Below, one piece after another: positions 7,518 to 15,235 of a stretch of DNA of 64,000 nucleotides; the stretch's first letter is position 1; each line of letters begins with the position of its first letter. Origin of the DNA: an uncultured Lewinella sp. (GTDB lineage Bacteria; Bacteroidota; Bacteroidia; Chitinophagales; Saprospiraceae); assembly GCA_937873655.1 (NCBI GenBank), contig CALMYQ010000225.1, forward strand, positions 23,258-87,257, read 5' to 3'. The translations under genes and the position numbers were made by a program. Below the pieces are notes generated by a model, which saw only the letters and a list, made by a program, of their open reading frames with translations, did no database searches and was not told the DNA's origin.

Positions 7518-10500
7518 TTATCGCCCTACCACCGCCAGCTTCCGGACCAAAGGCCAACCGCCGGGCAGATCGACCCGAACCCAGTACAACCCTGCCGGTA
7601 GCTCTTCCAAGGGCAGGGTCGCCTGATCCCCGCCGGAAAAATGCAGATTTAGCCGTTGCAGAATTCGCCCCGCGCCATCCAGAACGGCGCCTTGCAGCTC
7701 GCTGCCGGAAAAGCCCGCAATCCGCAGTGCAGGTTGTTGCCCCGCGCTGACGGGGTTGGGAAACAGGTCAATTGTCAGGTTTTCCGCCGGATTGTTGGAA
7801 GCATTGGTAAACGAAACGGTGAAATCCAGTTCATACGCACAATCCCCGGCATCGGTGAGGGTGAGGCTGTATTCGCCGGGTTGGATGCCTGTAAGGGAAG
7901 GGGTGTCCGCACCATTGCTCCAGGCGTAGGTATAGGGCGGTGTGCCGCCGGTCAGGCTGTCCAGCAGAATGGCGCCGTCGGCGGCGGCTGGGCCTGAGGC
8001 ATTCACCACCGTAAATTGCGGGCTGACCGGCGGACGGATGCCGATTATCTGTGTGACTGTATCCTTGCAGCCGAACCGGTCTTCGATGAAAAAGCGGTAC
8101 TCGCCCGGCGCCAGACCGGAGGTTCCGGAACCGGTTTGCCCCGTCGCATCCTGCCAGGCGATGTTGTAGGGAGCGTCGCCGTTGAGGGAGAATGCTACGG
8201 CGCCGTCGGCTGCGTCGGTACAGGAAGCAGGAGTACTCGACTCAATGCCCGCGGCAAAGGCAGCCCGTTCGAAAGCGCCCATGTCTGTGTGGTCGCCGAG
8301 CATGCGGGGATTACCGGACAGGTCATGAGCGTAGGGCTGGCTGTCGGCGTCGCTGCCCGCATCGATGGCGGGAGAGCAGGCCGATACCCTGAAATCGCCG
8401 TTAGCGGGATCGACAAAGCGGGGGTTTTGACCAGCCAGCATGCCATCGCCGCATAGTTCACCGCTGACCGGAAGGTTGCAAATGGGCTGATTGGCCAGGC
8501 TGTTGTTGATGGAATATTCGTAGAAGTGGTTTGTATTCAAATCCTGGTTGAACAGCAACCAATACGGTGAAACAGCAGGCTCCCAGAGGATGCAGTTGCT
8601 GACCGACATGGAGCAGTAGAAGGTATCCTGGACGAAATCTTCGCTCCAGTTTTTTGAGATAGGGAAAGCCCCATTGTTGTTCAAAGTGCAGTTGATGAGA
8701 GCCGCCTCAGCCACACCCAGGTTACCGCTGGACAGGCCCAATGCTCCTCCATTATCATAAAACAAACAATTTGCTATAGTTGCGTAAGTGGTATTAACAT
8801 AGTTAGATAATACATCATTTCTTAGCATAATTGCTCCCGCACCAGGAGAGCCGGTTGCTATATTTCGTTTAAAGACGGATGAATTGATCTCTACTACTGA
8901 ATTGCATCTGTTAAACCCTTCAACCAAAACCCCTGCACCACGTCCAGATGCTATGTTACTATCAAAAACACAATTTGTAATTTTGGTAATGGTAGTGTCT
9001 ACAGCCGAAAAAATACCCAATGCACCACCTCCACCGTTATTGGAGGAATTCCCCTCAAAATAGGAATCAGCAAATTCAAAGCGAAATAAATCGGAATTTT
9101 CATTCAACCCCGAATAGAAAAAGGTCAGGGCACCGTTAGTTCCGCGGTTAGCTTCGAAATCGCAATTATTGATGTACAACCCGCCGTTTATACAGTCCGT
9201 CAGCCAGTAAATTGCGCCGCCGCCGTCGATGGTACTATCCCGCAAAAAAACGCAGTTTTCAAACCGGTAATCGTCGCAGGCGTCAAAGAGACAAACGGCG
9301 CCGCCGCCTTGTCCGGCTCGGTTTTCCTCAAAAGTGCAATTGATATATCGCTGGGCTGCGCCATCCTGTACCGGCCCGGTTTTGTACACCCCGCCACCCC
9401 GGATCTCTCCCCGGTTGCGGTAAAAATAGCAGTTCTCCAGGGTGGGGTTGGCATAACGGCCATAGAGCCCGTTGCAATGCACACCGCCGCCATACTCCGC
9501 TGTATTCTCAATGAACCGGCAGTTGCGGATGAGGGGTTCGCAGACGGGAAATTCCTCATTGGTATCCGCAAACAAGCCGCCGCCATAAATATTTGGGCCG
9601 AAGTAGTTGGGGTCGGCATGGACGGCATAACCTTGCGCAATCGTAAAGCCGTCGAGCACGGCGGTACTGTCCGCCCCGAGGGCATACACTACGTGGTAGC
9701 TGTTATCGCTGAGGTCGTTTTTGAATCGGATATCGCCGCTCAAAACAGTGGGGTTATTCTCCCAATCGCGTTGATCGGCGCTGGTTTCGTAACCTGCAAA
9801 GCCGCCCAGGATGGTCACGCCGGATTGGAGGCGGAAGGAGGCTTCACGGTTGTTATCCGCAGTGGGGTAATACGTACCCTGCGCCACCCAGATGGTATCC
9901 CCGGAGGTAGCCTTGGCGATGGCCGATTGCAGGTCGCGGAAGGCGCAATCCCAGTCGCTGCCGTCGGGTTGTCCCCACTGAGAGGCGGAAGAATCGACAT
10001 AGATCCGCTGGAGGTCGGGGGCGGGAAATTCGCAGCTGCCGTCTGTAAATTTAGAAAATACAACGTCGCCGCCGTTTACGGTAAGACAGTGAAGGTTGTA
10101 GAATGCCTCACAATACCCTACTGTGCCGACGCATACCATTGATGGGAACGGGAAAATAATATCTCCTATCCCTTCGATCCATAAGGTTCTATATCCCATC
10201 CAACCTGGACTGAAAGGTGGTTGTATTAGAAATCCGACTTCCAATACCTTGCGCAGCGTGCCGCCATAACAAATGGTATCGGTTGAATATACGTGAAACA
10301 GGAATGTATCAGCTGTTACGCTATAGGATTCAGTCAGACCGATATAAACTGAGTCGCCGGCTTCCAGTGAGAAGTCATACATCAGGTATTCGCGACCGTT
10401 GTAGAAAGCCCCGGGCATAGAACAATCGCTGAACCGATAATAAACCCTTGGACCGTCCACCCTGTAGTAATTCTGTCCAAAGTAGGTTTCGCCCCCGACT

Positions 10501-10703
10501 GTTTTCAGGATCGGGGTCCAGGTTTTACCACATATGTCCACTTCGGCGCCGGTCGTGTAGGTCTCAATTTTATCCGGTAGGTAACTTGATACATGCACTC
10601 TCCATTCCGGCTCGTCGCCGGCAGTGGGAAACCAGGAAATTTGCGCCTCCAGCAAGGACATAGCGCCCAGCAAAAACAGGATAAAGAGTGTACATTTTTT
10701 CAT
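7518..10703 (-). CDS. T9SS-secreted right-handed beta-helix surface protein with SprB repeats
   Basis: A 1061-aa exported protein. It has a signal peptide (MKKCTLFILFLLGAMSLLEAQ), an N-terminal globular region to about 235, and a long right-handed parallel beta-helix from about 240 (IYVDSSASQWGQPDGSDW, then many ENCxFxxN and GGGAL turns) to about 770. Two SprB-like repeats follow (ADGAVAFSLNGDAPYNIAW and ADGAILLDSLTGGTPPYTYAW) and a C-terminal sorting domain begins at LFPNPVSAGQQ and ends LVRKLAVVG, the signature of type IX secretion cargo. Proteins of this build are anchored or released at the cell surface and may bind or cut polysaccharide. It is a single gene with no obvious operon partner. 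Confidence 0.93.
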   Translation of the reverse strand: MKKCTLFILFLLGAMSLLEAQISWFPTAGDEPEWRVHVSSYLPDKIETYTTGAEVDICGKTWTPILKTVGGETYFGQNYYRVDGPRVYYRFSDCSMPGAFYNGREYLMYDFSLEAGDSVYIGLTESYSVTADTFLFHVYSTDTICYGGTLRKVLEVGFLIQPPFSPGWMGYRTLWIEGIGDIIFPFPSMVCVGTVGYCEAFYNLHCLTVNGGDVVFSKFTDGSCEFPAPDLQRIYVDSSASQWGQPDGSDWDCAFRDLQSAIAKATSGDTIWVAQGTYYPTADNNREASFRLQSGVTILGGFAGYETSADQRDWENNPTVLSGDIRFKNDLSDNSYHVVYALGADSTAVLDGFTIAQGYAVHADPNYFGPNIYGGGLFADTNEEFPVCEPLIRNCRFIENTAEYGGGVHCNGLYGRYANPTLENCYFYRNRGEIRGGGVYKTGPVQDGAAQRYINCTFEENRAGQGGGAVCLFDACDDYRFENCVFLRDSTIDGGGAIYWLTDCINGGLYINNCDFEANRGTNGALTFFYSGLNENSDLFRFEFADSYFEGNSSNNGGGGALGIFSAVDTTITKITNCVFDSNIASGRGAGVLVEGFNRCNSVVEINSSVFKRNIATGSPGAGAIMLRNDVLSNYVNTTYATIANCLFYDNGGALGLSSGNLGVAEAALINCTLNNNGAFPISKNWSEDFVQDTFYCSMSVSNCILWEPAVSPYWLLFNQDLNTNHFYEYSINNSLANQPICNLPVSGELCGDGMLAGQNPRFVDPANGDFRVSACSPAIDAGSDADSQPYAHDLSGNPRMLGDHTDMGAFERAAFAAGIESSTPASCTDAADGAVAFSLNGDAPYNIAWQDATGQTGSGTSGLAPGEYRFFIEDRFGCKDTVTQIIGIRPPVSPQFTVVNASGPAAADGAILLDSLTGGTPPYTYAWSNGADTPSLTGIQPGEYSLTLTDAGDCAYELDFTVSFTNASNNPAENLTIDLFPNPVSAGQQPALRIAGFSGSELQGAVLDGAGRILQRLNLHFSGGDQATLPLEELPAGLYWVRVDLPGGWPLVRKLAVVGR

Positions 10704-10801
10704 GGGATGAAGATTTGCTGATATAAAAAAGACATGGGTATTCAGACGTCAACTTTCAAGTTGTCGCTTGAATCGGATCAAATGGCCAGGAAATAATAGA
10801 A

Positions 10802-10842
10802 AAAACCCGCATGAAGGGGAGGTGGGAAACCGGGCGGATTTT
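10802..10842 (-). terminator. Possible rho-independent terminator downstream of hisA
   Basis: Read on the minus strand, aaaatccgc pairs with gcgggtttt (one mismatch) around a 23-nt loop, and the T-run continues. It lies about 120 bp after the hisA stop and before the beta-helix gene. The stem is short, hence the low confidence. Confidence 0.3.
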
Positions 10843-10964
10843 AGATGTATTCGGTGTTAGCATTTTATGGGATTAAATCTCGAACGCAAGCGTATCAAAG
10901 CCGTTCAGCGGCCTTAAAAATAAGCTCTGTTAAGATAAAATCAAAAAATCAAATATGATTTTTT

Positions 10965-11681
10965 TTACTGCATTCCCGTCAATTCCTTCAGCGTCACCTT
11001 GCCCTCGTAGATCGCCTTGCCCAGAATAGCGCCGAAACACCCTGCATCCCGCAACCGGAGAAGGTCGTCCATCGAAGCTACGCCGCCGCTGGCGATCAGG
11101 CGCAGGTCGGGGAAGGTTTCCCGGATCTCCTGGTACAGGTCAAGGGCGGGGCCCTGCAACAGGCCGTCTTTGGATACGTCGGTACAGATCACGTGCGTGA
11201 CCCCTTCACCGGCATAACCTTCCAGGAACGGGATCAATTCCAGCTCGCTTTGTTCCTGCCAGCCGCTGACGGCAATCCGCCGGTCCCGCACATCCGCGCC
11301 GAGGATGATCCGGTCGGGACCGTACTCCTTAAGCCATTGGAGGAATAACGCGCGGTCCTTGACGGCAACTGTGCCGCCGGTGATCTGGCGTGCGCCGCTC
11401 TCAAAGGCGATGCGGAGATCGTCATCCGACTTCAGGCCGCCCCCGAAATCGATGTGCAGGCCGGTTCGGGAAGCGATACGCTCCAGTACCTTGTAGTTGA
11501 CGATCCTTTTGGCTTTGGCGCCGTCCAGGTCGACCAGGTGAAGGCGGCTCAGACCTGCTCCTTCGAACATTTTAGCCACCTCCAGCGGGTCTTCGTTGTA
11601 TACTTTTTTCTGCTCGTAATCGCCCTGCGTGAGGCGAACGCATTTTCCGTCTATAATGTCGATTGCAGGTATGATTTCCAT
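10965..11681 (-). CDS. hisA: Phosphoribosylformimino-5-aminoimidazole carboxamide ribotide isomerase HisA
   Basis: A 238-aa TIM-barrel enzyme of histidine biosynthesis that isomerises ProFAR to PRFAR. I start it at the ATG at 11681 (MEIIPAIDIIDGKCVRL), which puts the catalytic Asp at residue 8 as in the family; a start at 11702 adds seven residues. The second catalytic Asp is in ILGADVRD, and the phosphate loops are DFGGGLKSDDDL and ASGGVASMDDLL. It stands apart from other his genes in this window. Its first 24 codons and promoter are duplicated at 14660-14808, in front of another gene, and a 136-bp insertion element sits about 30 bp upstream of its promoter box. Confidence 0.96.
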   Translation of the reverse strand: MEIIPAIDIIDGKCVRLTQGDYEQKKVYNEDPLEVAKMFEGAGLSRLHLVDLDGAKAKRIVNYKVLERIASRTGLHIDFGGGLKSDDDLRIAFESGARQITGGTVAVKDRALFLQWLKEYGPDRIILGADVRDRRIAVSGWQEQSELELIPFLEGYAGEGVTHVICTDVSKDGLLQGPALDLYQEIRETFPDLRLIASGGVASMDDLLRLRDAGCFGAILGKAIYEGKVTLKELTGMQ

Positions 11682-11699
11682 TTGCCTTGGTTGAAAGGT

Positions 11700-11707
11700 C
11701 AAAGATA
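11700..11707 (-). promoter_or_regulatory. TAnnTTTG box of the hisA promoter
   Basis: The minus strand reads TATCTTTG here, 18 bp before the hisA ATG. No clear TTG lies 17-23 bp upstream. The same box is carried by the duplicated hisA 5' end at about 14750-14757. Confidence 0.5.
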
Positions 11708-11739
11708 CCTAACCCGGCTATTTCATTTTACCCTGATCG

Positions 11740-11875
11740 CATACTACTGGACAAAGTGGGCAGAGTGGGAGACTTAGAGAGGGAGAGAGTGGGAGAAAAG
11801 CAATGCCTTTACCCACTCTCTCACTCCCTCCCTCTCCCCGTCTTTGCCACCTTTTGCAAAAATGTCCATTAGTTG
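11740..11875. mobile_element. 136-bp MITE-like element, copy A
   Basis: It begins catactactggacaaa and ends with an imperfect inverted version (tgtccattagttg). It is flanked by near-identical 9-bp sites, ccctgatcg (11731-11739) and ccctgatca (11876-11884), consistent with a 9-bp target duplication. The interior is a hairpin whose arms are GAGAGTGGG and CCCACTCTC around an aaaagcaatgcctt loop. It has no coding capacity. It lies between the hisA promoter and a gene remnant, and supplies the stop codon of that remnant. Confidence 0.75.
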
Positions 11876-12232
11876 CCCTGATCAACATCTTCAATGAAAC
11901 GGATCAACCCCCTGAAATAGGTATCCTGGTCGTCGTACATCGCCAAATGGCCCCTGGTAGGGCAATGGTGCGCCACAAGATCAATAATGGTCTGATTTGT
12001 CTGCAAATCCGGCTCAAGCAGGGCTTTGAGTTGCAGCAGACTGCCCAACGCCCATACTACTGGACAAAATGAGCAGAGGAGACAAATTAAAGAACCAGCG
12101 AGAGCTTGAAGGCGTTGCTTTTCAAGCTCTCGCTCACTCATCCTCTCGGGCTCTTTTTGACTCTTTTGTAAAAATGCCCAGTAGTGTGCCCAACGCCGAA
12201 TGATAATGTTGGGAAATATCGGGCAGGGATTA
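11869..12232 (-). pseudogene. Remnant of a paralogue of the 12904 protease gene, interrupted by MITE copy B
   Basis: Read on the minus strand, 12232-12198 gives LPDISQHYHSA, the element follows, and 12052-11876 continues ALGSLLQLKALLEPDLQTNQ, then IIDL and an unrelated tail (VAHHCPTRGHLAMYDD). The intact neighbour ends IFQHYHSALGSLLQLKALLE in the same way. So this is the C-terminal stub of a duplicated copy, lacking everything upstream of the HYHSALG segment, split by an insertion, and terminated inside MITE copy A. The different tail may mean an alternative C-terminus was once present. Confidence 0.75.
12053..12188. mobile_element. 136-bp MITE-like element, copy B, with perfect 9-bp target duplication
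   Basis: It starts catactactggacaaaatg and ends tgcccagtagtgtg, with ends complementary at about 10 of 11 positions. It is flanked by cccaacgcc at 12044-12052 and 12189-12197; the uninterrupted paralogous sequence at about 13004-13012 has this 9-mer only once, which proves insertion. It contains a perfect 12-bp stem, GCGAGAGCTTGA with TCAAGCTCTCGC. It has exactly the length of copies A and C and no ORF of its own. Confidence 0.88.
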
Positions 12233-12242
12233 TCCTTCGTTT

Positions 12243-12917
12243 TTAGGGGCTAACAACAAAGGCGAAGGTGCCAGCCCTTCTCAACAGCGGATCCATTTTT
12301 TCGAAATCATCAAAGGCGCTTGATTCTTTTAGCAAAAAGAAATTATTATCCGGGTATTGACTTTTTTGCGCGTATTGTAAAAAATATTTCTCCTCGCATG
12401 GGACCGGATTAATTGTGACATGGTTCAGTTCGCTCTCATTATCTTTGAAATCTATTGATAAAATCGAGTACAATTGTAAAATGTAATGCCCGGGCTGAAG
12501 GGCTTTAAATTTAATAAGGGATTCTCTCCCGTTTTCTACCCTTTGCCAAAGAATCTGAAAAGAAGTGACTCCAGCGATTGAAACTTCGTGCAAAGAACCA
12601 ATTTTCGGGATTATGTCAAATTTGCTGATTCCTTCATCCCAGGGCATAAAATCGCTAATAAAAATTTCTGTGAGGAATTCTACGCTTGAAATATTTATTT
12701 TTTCTCCAGAAACAAGGTCGGTCATGGTATCTCCCGGAGCAGAACTTAGGTAAAATTCATCTCCTACGCGAAGGGAATCTGGGGCGTTAATTTCAAACGG
12801 TATTTCGAATAAATATTCCCTGGTGCAAACTGGTTTATTGCAAGAAAAAAATCCCATGCCGGTAACAACGATACCTAGCAAAACCGGCAAGGGAAACGGA
12901 TGATTATAACGGTTCAT
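12243..12917 (-). CDS. Lipoprotein of unknown function, coupled to the protease-like gene
   Basis: A 224-aa protein with a lipoprotein signal peptide (MNRYNHPFPLPVLLGIVV, lipobox FFSC). No family is recognised; the body is beta-rich with two late Cys (VPCEEK region and the lipid Cys aside). The start ATG at 12917 overlaps the end of the upstream gene (its stop lies at 12904-12906), so the two are translationally coupled and probably act together. An ATG three codons earlier is also possible. Its DNA is notably AT-rich (18 of 60 bases G or C at 12421-12480), unlike the surrounding chromosome, suggesting transfer together with the upstream gene. Confidence 0.7.
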   Translation of the reverse strand: MNRYNHPFPLPVLLGIVVTGMGFFSCNKPVCTREYLFEIPFEINAPDSLRVGDEFYLSSAPGDTMTDLVSGEKINISSVEFLTEIFISDFMPWDEGISKFDIIPKIGSLHEVSIAGVTSFQILWQRVENGRESLIKFKALQPGHYILQLYSILSIDFKDNESELNHVTINPVPCEEKYFLQYAQKSQYPDNNFFLLKESSAFDDFEKMDPLLRRAGTFAFVVSP

Positions 12918-14529
12918 AGTTTTCAAACAAATTATCTAGATCAATAATGGTTTGACTTGTCTGCAAATCCGGCTCAAGCAGGGCTTTGAGTTGCAGCAGA
13001 CTGCCCAACGCCGAATGATAATGTTGGAAAATGCCCGGGATGGTGAACCCGGAAACATCATCCGTAACATTTAAGTCCTCAAATGCTCCGGGAGAAGAAT
13101 AATCATTATTATTGTCGTCAATCAGATCCAGGATCAACCCTCTGGGGATGAAACCGTTGACAAATCTGAAATCACATTCTTCAAAAACTGCAAGATCAGG
13201 ATTGCAATCGAGCCCCTTGCCTCCTTCAAGAATATTGAGATATTTGAACCTTGTAGGCCCAGTAAAATTCAATCCATATTTTCTATCGGCATAAACTGGT
13301 CCGATGAAAAAGCCCCAGGCTTCGGCCAATGCAATTTTATCAGGGAAGCTGCCGATGGAATTAAAGGGTATCGTACCATAACCCAAATTGAAGATAGCAT
13401 GGGTGCGGATATCGGACCACCAACTGCTGTTCACCTGCCGGAAATGGCTGGCATGTCCGGATTCGTGATAAACAGTTTCGGATATCCGATCAGAGGGCCT
13501 GTCCGGAGTGTAGGTCAGCCATAAATCGGGTAAATACAAACTTACAACCGAAAGGATATTGTCGGGGTTATATCCGTTAAACAAATAAGACAGGATGTAA
13601 TTCGGATCTCCGCCGGCGGTACTGCCCAACATAGGAGCTGCTCCCGAAGCGCCGAATGCGGCATCAGAAAGCACAACAGTCATGTTGGCTGGCGGCAGGG
13701 TAAGGCCGTCGGTTTCGGCGAATTCGCGATAATCTAGAATGGCGTTGTGGACGGTTGCAGCATTCCAGAAGACTGACATAGATGAAAGCGGATTGGCATT
13801 TTGCTTATAAACAATGTGAATGTTGTTGAAAGGCAGTGTCAGGCTTCCGGCATAATCGGTCACCGGAAATAAATATTTAATCTTGGACCAATTGAGCAAA
13901 GGGCGGATTGTTGCAAACTCATTGGTGAATCTGACCCAGACCCAGCCTTTTCCGGAATAGTTTTTATCAATTTTGAAACACCCGTTTTCGTCTGTAAAAG
14001 TCCGGTGAATCGAAAAAAGCCCGTTCATAGTAATGACCTTTACTGATTTGACGCCCATCATACCAAGTTGTGTATCTTCAACCTGAATGCACCCTGCAGG
14101 ATTTCGGATGTTGGCCGGTACGGCGCACCCGCAATCGTTCAGTACAATTGCACCTCCACCGGTGTCGTCCTTCAGGCAATCCGGCCAATCCGGGTTCCCC
14201 GGGACACAGGGAGGATCGCCGAAATCCCTGCAAGGCACATCATCACAGCCTGTGTTATCAGTAAGGCAACACGGAAGCTTAACGTAAAGGTGAGTCGTCG
14301 GCAAAATGGAGACATCTGGGTCATACAAATTGTTCCAGGCTGCCGTCATAACCTGCACCGAGTAAGGGTGATTGATGATTTTTTGCCCTAAAATAGTCGG
14401 CAGAGAATCGTTGGATGATCTGAAATCAAGCAAAGTGGATAATCCATCAACGCCAGGCTGTTGAACGGAATATTCTTCAAATTCAAGTTTTTGGCATGCG
14501 TTACATACATACATACATACATACACCAA
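12904..14529 (-). CDS. Putative HExxH metalloprotease-like surface lipoprotein, body frame (phase-variable start)
   Basis: The open frame is 541 codons; its first codon is a TTG inside or next to a tetranucleotide repeat, so it lacks a natural start. Near residue 355 is VYHESGHASHF, an HExxH zinc-protease motif. A Cys-rich patch lies at about 85-125 (CCLTDNTGCDDVPC), and FTDENGCFKI near 180 resembles the carboxypeptidase regulatory-like fold common in Bacteroidota outer-membrane proteins. A good lipoprotein signal (MKLKLLPVLALGV) begins at ATG 14560 but in another frame. Losing one 4-bp unit of the tract would fuse them into MKLKLLPVLALGVCMYVCNA followed by CQKLEFE. The promoter appears to come from a copied hisA 5' end just upstream. 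Confidence 0.7.
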   Translation of the reverse strand: MVYVCMYVCNACQKLEFEEYSVQQPGVDGLSTLLDFRSSNDSLPTILGQKIINHPYSVQVMTAAWNNLYDPDVSILPTTHLYVKLPCCLTDNTGCDDVPCRDFGDPPCVPGNPDWPDCLKDDTGGGAIVLNDCGCAVPANIRNPAGCIQVEDTQLGMMGVKSVKVITMNGLFSIHRTFTDENGCFKIDKNYSGKGWVWVRFTNEFATIRPLLNWSKIKYLFPVTDYAGSLTLPFNNIHIVYKQNANPLSSMSVFWNAATVHNAILDYREFAETDGLTLPPANMTVVLSDAAFGASGAAPMLGSTAGGDPNYILSYLFNGYNPDNILSVVSLYLPDLWLTYTPDRPSDRISETVYHESGHASHFRQVNSSWWSDIRTHAIFNLGYGTIPFNSIGSFPDKIALAEAWGFFIGPVYADRKYGLNFTGPTRFKYLNILEGGKGLDCNPDLAVFEECDFRFVNGFIPRGLILDLIDDNNNDYSSPGAFEDLNVTDDVSGFTIPGIFQHYHSALGSLLQLKALLEPDLQTSQTIIDLDNLFENYEPL

Positions 14530-14560
14530 GAGCCAGTACGGGAAGGAGTTTTAATTTCAT
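14501..14560 (-). other. Out-of-frame lipoprotein signal-peptide leader of the 12904 gene
   Basis: From the ATG at 14560 the frame reads MKLKLLPVLALGVCMYVCM and stops at TAA after 19 codons, inside the repeat edge. It has a Lys-rich start, a Leu-rich core and a Cys exactly where the body frame would supply NAC-Q as lipobox. It is 31 nt from the body-frame TTG, that is one base out of phase. Confidence 0.75.
14502..14524. repeat. ACAT (TGTA) tetranucleotide tract within the coding region, probable phase-variation switch
   Basis: Five perfect acat units with partial units at both ends, lying between codon 12 of the signal peptide and the mature lipoprotein. Frame arithmetic: five units leave the signal peptide out of frame (distance 31 nt); four units (27 nt) or seven units (39 nt) restore one continuous reading frame. 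This is the classic arrangement of contingency loci. Confidence 0.8.
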
Positions 14561-14617
14561 AATATGGAGTTTTGATTTTATTTAAGCTACATGATGTTCA
14601 AAAGTAATATTTTTTTG

Positions 14618-14731
14618 TTAAAAATAAAATACAGGTTGAATTTTATTTTTAACAACTTCCTGCTCGTAATCGCCCTGGGTCAGACGAACGCATTTTCCGT
14701 CTATGATGTCGATTGCAGGTATGATTTCCAT
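14618..14731 (-). pseudogene. hisA 5' stub (first 24 codons) fused to unrelated sequence
   Basis: The minus strand starts ATG at 14731 and reads MEIIPAIDIIDGKCVRLTQG then DYEQ, identical to the real HisA N-terminus, before diverging (EVVKNKIQPVFYF) and stopping after 37 codons. It lies 58 bp upstream of the leader ATG at 14560. Confidence 0.85.
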
Positions 14732-14808
14732 TTGCCTTGGTTGAAAGGTCAAAGATACCTAACCGGCTATTTCATTTTACCCTGATCGCATCCTACTGGA
14801 CCAAGCTG
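14660..14808. repeat. 148-bp copy of the hisA 5' end, promoter and MITE left end
   Basis: Matches 11610-11757 with only a few substitutions (cgtgag/ggtcag, tataatg/tatgatg) and one deleted C. The copy includes the first HisA codons, the TATCTTTG box, ccctgatcg and the first 20 bases of the 136-bp element (catcctactggaccaag). It is in the same orientation, so the 3-kb AT-rich block between them is flanked by direct repeats. Confidence 0.88.
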
Positions 14809-15102
14809 GCGAATATTCGGTCACTGCTGTCCGGCCACGCACGCCGTCTTCGTTAAGTGTAATTTTGGTATTTGACGGGCGTCCGTAGAGCGTTGCGTTT
14901 GGTCTTTTGTGTGGTGTCAAGCGGCAACTTCCCGTTGCCCCTTGACTTGTTGATCAAAATATCGCAGAACTTTAAAAAAAACAGCTCTTTACATCAAAGG
15001 TTATCCAAAAACACATTTTAATGCCGGGGGTAACGCTAATCAATTACTAATTTTGCTCTGGCGGTACTTTTGCCACCCCCTGCAGAAATTGCGGCGCTCA
15101 GC
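14809..15102. other. Intergenic region without a recognisable gene; one hairpin
   Basis: No convincing reading frame on either strand. The only structure seen is a hairpin at 14917-14945: tcaag-c-ggcaac, loop ttccc, gttgcc-c-cttga (11 paired bases, one C:C mismatch), with no T-run. Confidence 0.6.
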
Positions 15103-15227
15103 CTGACAACTGAACTTCGACTTCGCTCAGCTACCGGGCCTGACAACTGACAACTGACAACTGACAACTGGCAACTGACAACTGACAACTGACAACTGAC
15201 AACTGACAACTGACAACTGACAACTGT
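15103..15227. repeat. Heptanucleotide array (ACTGACA) abutting the tlyA-like start
   Basis: About fifteen 7-bp units of gacaact/ggcaact. A block acttcgacttcgctcagctaccggg interrupts it near 15114-15138. It ends 8 bp before the GTG start of the next gene, so it forms that gene's whole leader. Confidence 0.9.
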
Positions 15228-15235
15228 TACAATAA

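Noticed and set aside
9309..10142. Long plus-strand open frame inside the beta-helix gene
   Set aside because: It is a shadow of a high-GC coding region; the minus-strand protein has a complete domain architecture and signal peptide.
11740..12188. Treating the hisA-side elements as parts of one composite transposon
   Set aside because: No transposase is present, and copy B has its own target duplication, so it inserted independently.
14809..15102. Transposase remnant in this gap
   Set aside because: Short frames were examined in both directions and none shows a recognisable transposase segment.
15103..15227. Heptamer array considered as a CRISPR array
   Set aside because: There are no unique spacers; units are 7 bp and contiguous.
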